A DNA stretch of 64,000 nucleotides from contig NW_024468909.1 in the NCBI RefSeq assembly GCF_011745365.1, positions 3,720,001 to 3,784,000 of the forward strand, in the 5' to 3' direction. Made by a program: the position numbers and the translations under genes. The notes under the pieces were generated by a model. It was not told the origin of the DNA, did not search any database, and was given only the letters and a program-made list of their open reading frames with translations. Shown in pieces: positions 33,638-45,828 of the stretch. The DNA comes from Cryphonectria parasitica EP155 (Eukaryota; Ascomycota; Sordariomycetes; Diaporthales; Cryphonectriaceae). Numbering within the stretch: the first letter of the stretch is position 1; each line of letters opens with the position of its first letter.

Positions 33638-35837
33638 ATGACCATGGCTTCCCTACCGCCGCAGGAGGAGTACCGCGCTCTGGTGAAACGCATCAATAGC
33701 AGCAGTTACCTGTTGAACAAGCAACTGCAGCGTATTTGCATGCAGAATAGTATGAAGTCCAGCGGTGTCAAGGCTGACCTGCAATCCCGCGTGGTCGAGG
33801 GTACGTTGATTTATTCCAGGACGCACTGTAGATCGTTTTGTCACCTGCATATCTAGGCCAGTCTGGGTGCCTACCCGCGCTCCCCTCCCACAGGCCGCCG
33901 CTACCCCTCCCCACCTCTTTCGTCCGACGCTCCCATCTCCTAGCTCCTCCTGCCTTGGTTATCATGCGAGATGGGCTCGCCATTTTCCCGATATAAGGAC
34001 TGACCTGAATCCTGGTACAGCACTAAACGCGGCCTACACCGCAGGCGATGCGCACAACTTTCGCAAAATTGAGGACAGCATCTACCGTGAGAGACAGGAC
34101 CTGACTGCAACACGAGGTTACGCAGCAGCCGCCACGACCACAGGAGCGTCACAGTCCCACGTTCACAGCACCCGCTCCCCCGGTCTCCCTTCTTCTGCAA
34201 GCCTTGGCCAGTCCTCAAGCATGTCCAGTGGTTACGCCGGCTACCAGCAGGCAAATGGTCTCTCTGGCTTTGGGTCCTATGGAGCAACAAATGGCCAGAG
34301 GGCGCAGAATATGCCCTCCCAAGGTATGTTTGATACCCTCTTACGTCTGTTGCACGTTCGGCTGCAGGCCGTTCAACAGCTGAGCTGACTCCTTCAAGGG
34401 CCTTCTTACCACCCTAGCCCCTTCTACCATCTCGTGGAGAGAATAGGAAACACTCACATCTGCGAAGGTAAGTCGACGGTCCATTCTTCTTTTCTCCTTG
34501 GCGGGGGGGGGGGGGCGCAACCGTGCTAACAAGAGGCAGTCATGACGCAGCACAGGAACTCTATCAACATCATCATACAACCGCAGGCCTACCCAATCCT
34601 GCAGCAGTGTATAACGGATAAAACCCTCAGGGTTATGGTGTTCTGTGCTGCTTCCAACTTTGGCACGCAGGACATCGCTTTTCCCCATCAGTCAGAGCTG
34701 AAAGTGAATGGCGACGATGTCAAGGCCAACCTGAGAGGGTTAAAGAACAAGCCCGGCTCCACGAGACCTGTCGACATAACAGATCTCCTCCGGCTCAAGA
34801 TTCCGACCTATCACAATACAGTCGAATTCACATACGCTCTAACCCAGAAGGCAGGTGAAAAGGCCTTTCAAAGTCAAGTCAGGCGTTCCTCGGCATTCCT
34901 CAACACCTCGTTCTAAAGTTGCTAGCCACACAAACTGACATTTATTACTTCCCGGTCTAGCGCTTCTACCTCTCCATACACGTCTGCAAGTCCATCCATG
35001 TAGACAATCTCGTGCAGACCATATCGAGCCGGAAGATCTCGAAGGGCTCTGTCATCAAGGAGCGTGAGTCTCACCCGCTGCACCTCGTGTCAGGCATTAA
35101 CAGCAGCTAATAACGTCATGCTAGTCACAAAAAAGGCTCACGATGCCGAGATCGAGCTCTCGTCTCAAGTCTTATCTCTGAAGTGCCCTCTCTCCTATAT
35201 GAGACTCAATACGCCCATCCGCGCAACTACCTGCACACACGTCCAATGTTTTGATGCCACCTCATATCTCCAGCTGCAGCAGCAGGGCCCTCAGTGGGTA
35301 TGCCCTGTTTGCAGCAAGTCAGCGCCGTTCGAGCGGCTGGCTATTGATGAGTACGTTTTCTGTCTTTCTTTTTCCAGGGCTTCTTGTGTGTTCTGGATTG
35401 TGCTTTTGCTAATCTATTCCAGATATGTGCGAGACATTCTAAACAACACTCCCACCTCTGTTGAACAGATTGACATCGAGCCGAGCGGTCGTTGGAAGAT
35501 GCATAAGCCTACGGAAGCCTTAGCCAATCCGGAACCGCAGTACGATGCCTTCGAGCTGGACGATGATGATCTGGTTGTCTCCGAGATCAACCAATCCAGA
35601 GATTATAGCACCAACAGTCCGAACACCGTCGGTCCTGCAACTGGAGTCCTGACGCCAGCTTCTGGCTTCTCTAAAGAAGGGTCATCCTCGATATCGAGAC
35701 CTGGAGGAACCAAGCGAGCCCACGAGGTCATCGACCTGACATTGTCGGATGAAGATGATGAAGAGTCTTCACAACCGCCGTCTAAGCGAATTCAGCTACT
35801 TCGTTCCTTCCCTAGTGGCCCGTCCGCCTTTCTCTAG
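33638..35837 (+). CDS. Siz/PIAS-family SUMO E3 ligase (SAP, PINIT, SP-RING)
   Basis: Seven exons: 33638-33800, 34021-34323, 34399-34467, 34540-34850, 34961-35063, 35125-35350 and 35423-35837; 529 aa. The protein transfers SUMO from Ubc9 to nuclear substrates. Domains in order: a SAP-like DNA-binding helix pair (SSGVKADLQSRVVE joined to ALNAAYTAGD), PINIT (RNSINIIIQPQAYP to SIHVCKS), SP-RING zinc finger (CPLSY, TCTHVQCFD, WVCPVCSK), and a SUMO-interacting motif VIDLTLSDEDDEE near the end. A second ATG at 33644 has better Kozak context (ACCATGG). The intron after TQK (34851-34960) is best read as GC-AG (AAG|GCAGGT, CTGAC branch, TCTAG). A weaker GT alternative at 34879 would add about ten residues. 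Confidence 0.9.
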
Positions 35838-36927
35838 TCACCAGGCGATCCTCTTGCGCATCACCCGAGATCATGGGGAACAGCTGGGTTGATAAAAGCA
35901 ATACCAGCCAAGAGGGGAGGGGGGGGGGGGCCACATGTTGACCTGTGTCAAAGACTATGCATGTGGGAAATGGAAGCCTCGACCGTTCCGAGACGAGCAC
36001 TGGAGGGACAACAGCGTCTCTGGTGCCGAACAGGCATTACCCAAAGGGTATATCGGTGGATACGTCTTTCTTGAGGGCCTGGGTGACTGCCGTCGGCGGT
36101 GTAGACCAGGGGCTGCTGCTTGCTATTAGGATGGAGGCAAAGGAATAGATTGTTTTGGCATTGCAAGGCGTTCTAGGAGGGTTGGCGTGGAAAGGGGTTA
36201 TACCAAATACCATATGGCGGCTGACTGGATGGGACGGTGCTGAAAGGAATCGGACACCTCATGAGGGTAGCAGGCAGTACATGCGGACTAGGATGAACGA
36301 GGATCATAGCTGCTGAAGAGGCTGACCCAAACAAAACGAAGAAGAAAAAGCACAGTACGCGCCAATCATGAATGAAGACAGACGACTTCAGCCTCACGAA
36401 CATCACCGGCCCTCTCCCAAGACCATGTCAAGCTTTCAGGCATACTAACGTCATCCCACCGCCCCGGCCTAGCCGTGTTCCTGCAGGTCATTAGATTTCG
36501 AGGATGCGAGATGACGCTATCTCCCACTCCCGTACGGGGCGAGGGCCAAGATATGTTCGTAGGAGTTACACAGTTCAGAGTACAAGCCAGCCCTGGGGCA
36601 ACAAAATGCGGACCCTAAAAGGGGAGCGAGGACTCCACGACCCACTGGTTGCATTTTCGTTCCTCAGTTTCAAAAATAAAACCAACGTACTATGCACGCT
36701 TGTTTACCTCCGATTCCAGATGATCTCCCCACCTTTAGTTTTAATTACTTAGTTATAGCGGTCGTGGTATATAGCTAGAACAAGAAGACCCCCCCCCCAC
36801 CACCACTATCCTTGTATGCGGCCTCTTTTGTGACACCTTGAATTGCTGCGAAATACAGTGCGACTCCGCAAGGACCGGGACTTGGATATGAGGGCGTTCA
36901 CTTGCTCGCCAAAAGGGAGCTTCAATA

Positions 36928-36956
36928 ATGCTTCGTACTACTGTAGTACAAAGCAT
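36928..36956. repeat. 29-base near-perfect hairpin with GTACTAC core
   Basis: Arms ATGCTT (36928-36933) and AAGCAT (36951-36956) flank a core of GTACTAC (36935-36941), T, GTAGTAC (36943-36949). The only unpaired positions are the central T and one opposed C/A pair (36934, 36950). It lies in a gene-poor stretch. Confidence 0.7.
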
Positions 36957-37568
36957 CATAGTTGAATGGTCCTATGGTGTGTATGTTGCTGTAATATACG
37001 GGAGAAAGGAGAAGAAGAAAAACAGGGTCAGTCCAGAATCCAGAGGTACGAACTGTTCGAATCCCCACCTGCACAAGCACATGCTGGATTCGCGGCATCG
37101 TGGATATCGCCTGCAAGGGCAAATTGGGATATCGTGTATGGATGTGTGCGTGTGTGCGCAGGGCGGGTAAATGAAATGGAGGGTGATGCAACACATACAC
37201 ACAGTTCCAATCGTGTGAAAGGAGAAGATCTTCGTGGGATTTTAACCTCTTCCCCCTCTTGGTTTCTTCCACACACATTCATCAATGCAGCCAGAGGTGC
37301 TAGAAAAATGAATACACGCACGGGCATGAGATGATCATCGGGAGGGTCCAAAAAAAGGAAGAAAAGAAGAATCAAGGAAAACGAGCTATAGTGGTGATCA
37401 AAAGACGTGACCTATCAAACTGGCTGGTGCTGGGGGCGGCTCATTGGGTGGCATGGGTAGGCGAGATGAAAGGTTTCTGTATTCGGATACCGCAGGCTTG
37501 AAATTAGGCGCGGGCCGAGTGACAGAAGGCCAATGTTGACCTTGGTTTTTTAGTGTTTTTTTTTTATG

Positions 37569-37620
37569 CACACACACACAGAGGAGAGAAAGAGAGAGAG
37601 AGAGAGAGTGTGTGTGTGTG
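37569..37620. repeat. Compound CA / GA / TG microsatellite
   Basis: A CA tract is followed by a GA tract and a TG tract. It is non-coding. Confidence 0.8.
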
Positions 37621-38527
37621 TACCATAGTAAAACGAAATAATAGGACAATTGGATAAGCAAGACGAGGGAAGTGAGAGGCAAAAAAGGACAAGGTGGAAG
37701 AGATACATAAAAAAGGAGAACTAATTGCCTAGGATGTCTTGTCAGTCCATTCTGGGGTCAAGATACATGGTACATGATAACAGCACCGTGGGACAGAGAC
37801 GCGGCGGGGCGTAGAACGTTCAGCCCGAACGTTGCAGGGTGAGGGTGCATTTCAAGGACGGTCCGAAGCGTGGTGGGAGGCACAAGAGACCTATTGGACG
37901 TGCGACGAGAGCCTTGTACACGGCCAAGGCGTGCCGTGATCATTGGGGAACCAGGGGGAGTGTTTGATGTGTATGAGAGAGAGAGGTAGGGCGAGCCTAT
38001 TGGCCCGGCAGGTTCTTTCGGAGGCTAAAGGGAACAGAAGACAAAAGGACTGGTTTCGATGTTGGACGTATATCTGGACAGAAGGACAAAGATAGAGACA
38101 GTGTGTGTGCGTGGTGGTGATTTTGATACTCGAAACAAACACCAGATCTCTTTCCTCTCTTGGTGATATCTCGCAGATGGAGAGTTTGTGTCAGCGCCAT
38201 GTCTCGCACAGCGGGTTTGAGGGCGACACAACTCTTAAGCTCAGCATAGCACCAAAGGATAGTTTTCGGGTCGCGCGCGCGTGGATTTGTAACCTTGGAC
38301 CCTCGTCTACCAGCACACAGCACAGCATAACACAGTACGGTTGGCTGGGTCAGTGTGCCGTCTTGGTATGAACTTCTGTCGTGAGGGTGTCACATAATTG
38401 TTATGATAACGAGGGACCGTTTAAGAGACATCAATCGTGTAGGGTGACGACGATCCTTTTTTTTTTTTTTGAGGGAGGGGGCAGGGGCAGGGAGGGATCG
38501 GGGGTAAGTCCCTTCCCTCTCGCGTAC

Positions 38528-38547
38528 ATAGTACGGTGCTGTACTAT
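38528..38547. repeat. Inverted repeat ATAGTAC / GTACTAT
   Basis: A perfect 7-bp stem with a 6-base loop (GGTGCT). A further self-complementary 10-mer, GCAGTACTGC, lies 59 bases downstream of its end at 38606-38615. Confidence 0.6.
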
Positions 38548-39264
38548 CATGACCCCTTGTTCTAACGGACGGAGAATCTACCCCACTAAAAGCAGTCCTA
38601 TAGTAGCAGTACTGCGTAGCAACAGCAGGCAAGAGGAAACGCCGCCGGAGATGAGAAAGGACGCTAGAGCCTCCAGAATCTCCCGTTAGGGACTAGCCCC
38701 GCAATGGGCAGGGTCCACATGCTCGGGAAGGGGAAGAGGGGCAGGGTGGTGGATGAGAGAGCTTGGCATGGGTGAGTTGCGCTATCGAGCTTGAGACCAT
38801 CTCATGTCCCTCGACTCGACGGCGCAGCGCGGCGGGTACCTGCACGTAGACCTGAGCCGATAGATGAGCGCCATTTGGGGAGTAACCTGTATTATTGGAG
38901 AGGAGGCCAGAGAACAGGACACAAGGGCGAATCAAAAGACAAGCATCCTTAGCATTTCGGTCGAACCCCAGAAAGGGTGGTACCATCGTAGTAGATGTTC
39001 TTTCGTCTACGGGCCAACAGAAGTCCACGCAAGGTGTCGGATGTGCCTTTCTTTTCTCTCTTCGGTAGTCCCCCCTTCCTCTTTTATTATGTGTGTTCTT
39101 TTCCCCTTCTATCTCTTATTCTTCCTTCCTCTCGACAGCACCATGGAAGGAAATACGCTGTTTCAGGAAGGTTTAGCCTGTACGACGGGTATTGGCAGGA
39201 GGACGAGGAGGATTCACAGCAGAAGAACGAGCGTGGGCCAGGCGTGGAGGTCGCAGCCCGACAA

Positions 39265-39268
<4 letters not shown>

Positions 39269-39299
<31 letters not shown>
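39269..39299. repeat. TG dinucleotide microsatellite
   Basis: About fifteen uninterrupted TG units in non-coding DNA; probably length-polymorphic. Confidence 0.85.
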
Positions 39300-39300
<1 letters not shown>

Positions 39301-39879
39301 CGTGAGTCTTCCATGGTCTTGGTTTGTGATTTGAGTGGTAGTGATAGTAGTATCACATACCTCAAGCGATGAAGGAGGAGGGGCTTGTTACCTAGCTACA
39401 CAGTATAGAGAAAGATATCACGACGAACACGGGCCATGCGCTGCCCTGACTGTGATCGACCTGTACACATCTGGGGCTGGTGCCACCCGAGACCAGATCA
39501 TTCAAATCAGTTTGGCTGGAAGAGGGGGGGGGGGAGCGAGCAACTCGCTGGTCTCGTGTAAGCACCAATGACTGGGTTGGCCTGACTGCACCCCATATGC
39601 ATAGTCATAGCTGCAAAATCGTCCTCCACAAATATCCTGACCAGGGCGTATATCGTCCTGTCCTGAGGCAGCCTGACGGCTTCTTCGCTCCCTCCAAAAG
39701 GTCATCATTTCTTTACTGGGCCTGGTGTCTGAATGGATGTGGGCGTGCGCTGGTTGTTGGTGAGTTTGTAAGAATAAAGTAGGGTCTCCCCTCTGCTTGC
39801 AAATCAAGAGCGGGTCAAAAAGAGAGGGCTGCTTTGTAATTTGACGGAAGTATTTCGCCAGGCAGGTGTCATCATCTTC

Positions 39880-42056
39880 TACACTTCTTCCTTTCTCCCC
39901 TTTGCCGACCCCTGTCTGGTCTCCCCCCTCGCGCCGCCCTGCCCTGGCCCTTCTTCCCTGCCCTGTCCAGTCCTGCACTGTCGAGACTTGTCTCTCCGTT
40001 CCCCGTTGTCCTAAAATGCCATCCCTATCCCAGCTCAACCCCTTCCGCTAGATCCTCTCTCTTCTTGCCCCATCCTGGCTCCTCGTCTCATCTTTTTGCT
40101 TCCAGCCTTTCTTTTCCTCCTTCGAGCCAATTTGAGGTAGCGACAGCACTTATCAGCCCAGTACTACAGTACACTCTGCTCACAACAAGTCATCTCTTTG
40201 CGAAGTCCCTTGTTATATTTCATTAGAGAATTGTTCTGTGGACCAAGCCTGAAGCTGTGACCTGCAGGACATCCACACAAACACACCCCCTCTGTCTCTC
40301 GCCCTGAACCGAGTTGACCTGTGGTTGTGAACTCTACTGTACGCGTGTATCTGTCCCTATTCGCTGTTCCCATCTTTGTTTCCCTCTTTTGGGTACCCTC
40401 CCCCCACTCCTCAGATCATCGGTCTCCGTTTGGCCTGCCTGGGCACTCTCACACCCTCTCCACTTCTCTTTTCTGGCCCGCCTAGGCTTGGTATCCAGTT
40501 CAATTTCCATCCAGGTCCCAGCCGAAAGAAGAGAGACTTGTGCTGTACTCGAAGGGTTACCGACCGACCGTTACCTCTTGACCCTCAACCACACACACAC
40601 CATCTCCCCCCCCCCCTTTTCTCCCTTCTAAGTCCACCCCAAAATTTCCCAGTTTTCTTTCTTTTTCCCCATCCCACTTGCGCAGCATCATTTCCACCCG
40701 TCCACCATCTCCGCCTCCAACTCTGGTCCTGTCAACCACTCAGCAGACCATCCACCATTCCCATTCCGACTTCTTCCTAAAAAAAAAAAAAAAAAAATTT
40801 CCACACGGATTTGTGCTCGAACACTTTGATCTTCTGCAGCCGAAACTACGACCACCAACAAAGACGAGGGTTACCCCCCCCCGGCAGCTCCGTTACCCTA
40901 GAACTCGGCCTACTTGCCAGATATTCCTGATCCTTCCCGGGAATCAACCTTCTCGCTTCTACCTCCCAGCGCAGATTGAGACCGACGTTGGACTTCTGTC
41001 TCGTTTGTGCCTGACCTGACCGTGACCTGAGAGACGTTTTTGCATCGATAGATCAATCATCACACAACAACGTACCTACTAAGTACTGTGCGTGCTCGCG
41101 CTGGATTCCTGACTGGGGTGCTACGATACCTCCTGGACCTATCCTCCCCACTCTACTGCGCATCTCTCTCTCGCTGGCGTGTCTCTCTCCACACCTACCA
41201 GCTTTCGCAGACAGGACAGTCCGCCTGCCGGTCGACTCGATAATTACCACCGTTCTAATAGAGCCTAGGGTGGGTTTGGTTTCCACCTAAGCCCGTTTCG
41301 ACTGGCCCGTTACCGCTAAAACTACCCTCTGCCAGCCCGGTCCGGTCCCCTAAGGGCGCTGTGGTTTAGTGGTCTGCGGTTCTGTGTGGGTACCTCTGTT
41401 TAGCGGCCGCACCGTCCCGAAGCACACAGTGCTGGGCACGCCGGGCTCATTTCAGGTGCTGCAAGTCAAAGGTCACCAGGTGCCCTGTTGTCCACTCTGA
41501 CCCCCCCCCCTGGAATTGGAATTGGCATTGGCACTGGGGGCCCTTTTCCGCACAGTCCCTCCCCCTCTCCCGCTCACCCCCCCCCAAAGAAAAGAAAGGT
41601 CCTACTGCCCTCTCTGCTCTGCTCTGCCCTGCCCTGCACCAAGCCCTGCCCTTCGCTGCGCTGCGGCCAGTACCAAGCTTTTGGCTCCTTGGTTGCCTTG
41701 CATTTTCCCTTCCCACAAGCATCGATCCCAGCTCCAGTCTGCTCAATCAAACCCATCCTTCAATCCAATCCAATCCAAACCCACATTCATCCATCCATCT
41801 GTTCGGCCACCTTCCTTCCCATCCCCTCCCCCATCGTCCGTCCGACCGATTCCATTGAACACCACAAATTTGTCAATCGACAACATCGTCGGCGGCTTAC
41901 CTTGCCGTTCCAACCTGCCCCCCTCCGCGCGGTCGACCGCCTCTTTCTCTCTCTTTATTTCTCTCGCGTTCTCTCTCTGCGTCTCTTGTCCAATTTCGAA
42001 CCCCTTTGTGCACTGGCCGCGTCTCCTCCCTCCCTGCGGCTTGAGCGCTCCCCAAG
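39880..42056 (+). promoter_or_regulatory. Pyrimidine-rich extended leader of Gbeta
   Basis: About 2.2 kb of strand-asymmetric C/T-rich sequence ends at the Gbeta ATG, broken by a 19-base A run (40779-40797). It contains short upstream frames, for example ATG 40016 to TAG 40051 (MPSLSQLNPFR). Transcript extent is inferred only. Confidence 0.4.
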
Positions 42057-43555
42057 ATGGACTCACAACGACCGAACGACGTCTCTCCCGAGGCGATGCA
42101 GGCGCGCATCCAGCAGGCACGGCGTGAAGCAGAGGGTCTCAAGGACCGTATCAAGAGGAAGAAGGATGAGCTCGCCGACACCTCCCGTAAGTCTCGCAAC
42201 TATTTCCCTCTCACCGCTCCCGATCTTGAACGATCAATCAATCCATCATTCAATCGTCCAACACCAGCCGATCGACTCATCGCGTTCTTTTCCTTTGTGT
42301 TTGGCCACGCCGCCCTTTATCTCTCTATCTCCCTGTCTCTTTCCCTCTTTCCATGGCTGACGTGATTAACTCCCAGTCCGCGATGTCGCACACCGATCAC
42401 ACGAGGCGATTCCCAGGAACCAGTTGATGAAGACGAAACGGACACTGAAGGGCCACCTGGCCAAGATTTACGCGATGCACTGGTCCACCGACCGGAGGCA
42501 TCTCGTCTCCGCCTCGCAGGACGGCAAGTTGATCATCTGGGATGCCTACACCACCAACAAGGTCCACGCCATCCCCCTCAGGTCCTCCTGGGTCATGACC
42601 TGTGCCTACGCACCCAGCGGTAATTACGTTGCATGTGGTGGTCTGGACAACATCTGCTCCATCTACAACCTCAACCAGAACAGGGATGGGCCCACACGCG
42701 TGGCCCGCGAGCTGTCCGGCCATGCCGGCTACCTGTCCTGCTGCCGATTCATCAACGACCGGAGCATCCTGACCTCGTCAGGCGATATGACCTGCATGAA
42801 GTGGGATATCGAGACGGGCACGAAGCAGATCGAGTTTGCTGACCACCTCGGCGATGTCATGAGCATCAGCCTCAACCCCACGAACCAAAACACCTTCATC
42901 TCCGGTGCTTGCGATGCCTTCGCCAAGCTCTGGGATATTCGGGCCGGCAAGGCTGTGCAGACTTTTGCGGGTCACGAGTCCGACATTAATGCCATCCAGT
43001 TCTTCCCCGATGGCCACAGCTTCGTGACTGGCTCCGACGACGCGACATGCCGTCTCTTTGATATCCGCGCCGACCGGGAGCTCAACGTCTACGGCGTAAG
43101 CATTTTCCCATCCAGAACTGAGTGCGAAAGACATTTGAAGACTTCTCATTGCTGACGTCTGCTTTCATTTCCAGTCCGAATCCATTCTCTGCGGCATCAC
43201 TTCTGTCGCCACATCCGTCTCCGGCCGACTCCTTTTCGCAGGCTACGATGACTTCGAGTGCAAGGTACGTTTCCATTACCCAGCTTCTATGGGGAGCCAT
43301 CAACCTGACTGACATGCCACACAGGTCTGGGATGTTACCCGGGGTGAGAAGGTTGGGTCTCTCGTCGGCCACGAGAACCGTGTCAGCTGCTTGGGCGTAA
43401 GCAACGACGGCATAAGTCTGTGCACAGGCTCCTGGGATTCATTGGTATGATCTCTCCCTATCGCCATTCTGGCTTTTTCATGCACGTGACGGTCGTGCGA
43501 GAGGAACAAAAATTGCTAACACTTTGGGGAATAGCTCAAAATCTGGGCGTACTAG
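42057..43555 (+). CDS. gnb-1: Heterotrimeric G-protein beta subunit (GNB-1 type)
   Basis: Exons are 42057-42186, 42377-43095, 43175-43264, 43325-43444 and 43535-43555; 359 aa, the usual fungal length. Gbeta pairs with Ggamma at the membrane and with Galpha in the resting heterotrimer. The N-terminal coiled-coil ([20 protein letters not shown]) binds Ggamma. Seven WD40 repeats follow, the first with [20 protein letters not shown]. Other repeats carry [37 protein letters not shown] and [15 protein letters not shown], and the protein ends SGSWDSL-type with KIWAY in a final 21-bp exon. Donors are GTAAGT, GTAAGC, GTACGT and GTATGA. Confidence 0.96.
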
Positions 43556-44324
43556 ACCGCAGCTTGACGACTTCACGACGGTCCCCGGGGTAGAACCCGG
43601 TCTACGGCCGCTTTGCGTTCTCGATTGCTTTCATGGCTCTCTTAATTCACATGTGTACGCATTTTAATTCCACAAGCGAGCCGGCGCGTACAGGACGAAG
43701 TCACGAAACCCCTTCCGGACCCAACAATCCCGATCCGATGACGGCCCTAAGCCGCTGCAACGACGGCGAATCTAGTGTGCGACGTGTCAACTTGGCATCT
43801 CCCGGCGCTGGGAAGGCTGTCGGTCGGATCCGTTGGAGCATTCATACTTTTTCGCGCCCCCTTATATTACTTCTCGACTGCCATAATACCACGTCGACCT
43901 TCTATTTTTTGGCTCCGCCCTGAAATGCGGTCCAAACTACCCAGGCGTCCTCTTTTCTTCTTCTTTTTCTTTCTATTCCACAGTGGTGATGACTATCCGA
44001 TGGGGAGGAGATCGGAGAGCTGAGAATTGCGAGGTGGTCATGAGCGCTGCCGACGGATTCCGACCGGCAGCGAGGCGCTTGTGACGAGGTCGGGTCGGAG
44101 CGGCGAATCGTACGCCTCGACCGTAACGCTGAAATTGTTTCCAGGAGTTGAGGAAAATTGTCATTTCCGAAATGCTCGTACGAAGGTATCTGCAGCAGCC
44201 AACAATAAACTCGATATATCATGGGTTTGTCGCTTCCTCTCAACGGGGCGTAAGAGGATGATGAGGAGAGCTTCGGGAGCACGGGACCCTCTTGCCACAG
44301 CGAAAGGGACGTTCTTGAGGCTTG

Positions 44325-44326
44325 TA

Positions 44327-44350
<24 letters not shown>
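44325..44350. repeat. TG dinucleotide microsatellite
   Basis: About twelve TG units in non-coding DNA downstream of Gbeta. Confidence 0.8.
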
Positions 44351-44358
<8 letters not shown>

Positions 44359-45356
44359 GGAACAGGTTGTCCTATCCTGTCACCTTCATGTCGATATCGC
44401 AACAAAAAAAAAACTTGTGGGCTGAGGTGAGGAGGGGAAATCGTGTGGGCGTCACGTTTCTTACTGTCTATGTGTGCCTTGTAGGATGCACTTTCTTGTT
44501 TTTTTGTGGCAAAGAACGAAACACGGGAGGAAGGGAATTGGTCGCGGCATGTTCTCCTTTACATTTTCTTTGTGCTATTCCTTGACGACGGAGCCTTGGG
44601 CCGGTTCCTCTACTTTCCCTTTCTCCGTGTTTTCCTATCTCTGCTTCTTGTAGATATGGGTCGAGGGGTGGAGGTGTGGGATTTGATAATATGACGATGG
44701 GACTTGAGAGGAGGAAGGAAGAGAAGTGGGAGAAGAGTGGTGATCAGTCGGCGAAGCAGCAGAGGGGATGCAAGAAGGTGGATGAGGATAAGAAAGAAAG
44801 TACTGGTGTGGAATTTTCTTTATTTTCTTTTTATTATTATTATTTTAACGGTGGTGACGGAGGCTGCCACTAGAGATACCTCAACCATAGCCTGTTCAAC
44901 TGTTTTTGTACTATATTCAACCCCTACAGAAAACGCTGTGTTCATCCATACCATCTTCAAACAAGCCCTGGTTCTCTTCCTTGCCTCCTCGTGATGGTGT
45001 TTCTCTGTAGTAGTGCTATCATCTCTCATGGCGGGCGGTTGTCATCAATGGAAAAGGAAGGGAGGGAAGGGGAAAGGGAAGAAGAAAAAAGAAGGAAAGG
45101 AAAAACCACCAATAAACGCCTCGCACGCGTCAGTGATTCGCTTACTCCATACATGCAGCCATCCAAACTGACTGGCCCCCTCCCCCGTCAGCCGCCAAAA
45201 CAAAAACAAAAACACTCATGCATGCATCACTTGGACCCCTCGCGCCCGGCTAGACCGATTGGGTTGTGCTCCCCTCCTTCTTTCTTCCTCCCCATGAAGC
45301 TGAAAATTTCAAAGTCATGAGGTGTGCTTGTAGTTTCGGTGATATTATTTGGGGGT

Positions 45357-45376
45357 AATATATATATATATATATA
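45357..45376. repeat. TA dinucleotide repeat
   Basis: Ten TA units followed by a T run; non-coding. Confidence 0.8.
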
Positions 45377-45475
45377 ATTTTTTTTTAGAACACAAAAGAA
45401 AGCAAGAATATTACCCTAGCAGTACCGTAGTATGCAGCTTATGAGGGTTGAGGCTAAGAAAGAAGAAGAAAGAAA

Positions 45476-45491
45476 GGGGGGGGGGGGGGGG
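45476..45491. repeat. G homopolymer of 16
   Basis: One of several long G or C runs in non-coding parts of the window. Others lie at 7157-7170, 34503-34515 (intron), 46623-46637 and 58835-58848. Confidence 0.8.
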
Positions 45492-45793
45492 AAAGACCCA
45501 TCTCAAAGAAAGGCTGAGACTTTCGCCTGGGTGTGCACTGGGAGAGACAAGATCGACGGCAGACTATGGTTTTTTTTTCTTTCTTTTTTTCTTCTTCCTA
45601 CTGTGGCCGCGCTTGGGGAGGACTTAGTGAGTGAGCTGTGCAAGCTGAGGCGTGGGCTGGAAGATGGGTGAGTATGTGTATGCGTGCGCATGCGCTGCCT
45701 TAGTTTAATGTGTGTGGAACTCGGGGGGGCTGGATTTGGTAAATGAATGTGTTTTTCTTGTCTTTTTTTACCTAGTCTTTTCCTTTTCCGAAA

Positions 45794-45828
45794 GGGAGGA
45801 GGAGGAGGAGGAGGAGGAGGAGGAGGAA
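45794..45828. repeat. GGA trinucleotide repeat
   Basis: About eleven GGA units on the plus strand; non-coding purine tract. Confidence 0.8.

Larger units (their letters stand above)
35838..42056. other. 6.2-kb gene-poor region upstream of Gbeta
   Basis: No convincing coding gene. The left part contains palindromes (36928-36956, 38528-38547, 38606-38615) and simple repeats (CA/GA/TG near 37569-37620; TG near 39269-39299). From about 39,880 rightwards the plus strand is persistently C/T-rich up to the Gbeta start, consistent with a long transcribed leader or an extended promoter. Confidence 0.5.

Noticed and set aside
37045..37065. GTTCGAATCCC resembling a tRNA B box
   Set aside because: The flanking bases cannot form the five-pair T stem, and no A box lies upstream at a suitable distance.
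41352..41450. TGGTTTAGTGGT resembling the A box of a tRNA
   Set aside because: No B box follows and no cloverleaf can be closed.
41488..42360. 290-codon Pro/Ser-rich frame over the Gbeta start
   Set aside because: It overlaps the true first exon of Gbeta in another frame and covers the C/T-rich leader, which naturally encodes Pro/Ser/Leu.
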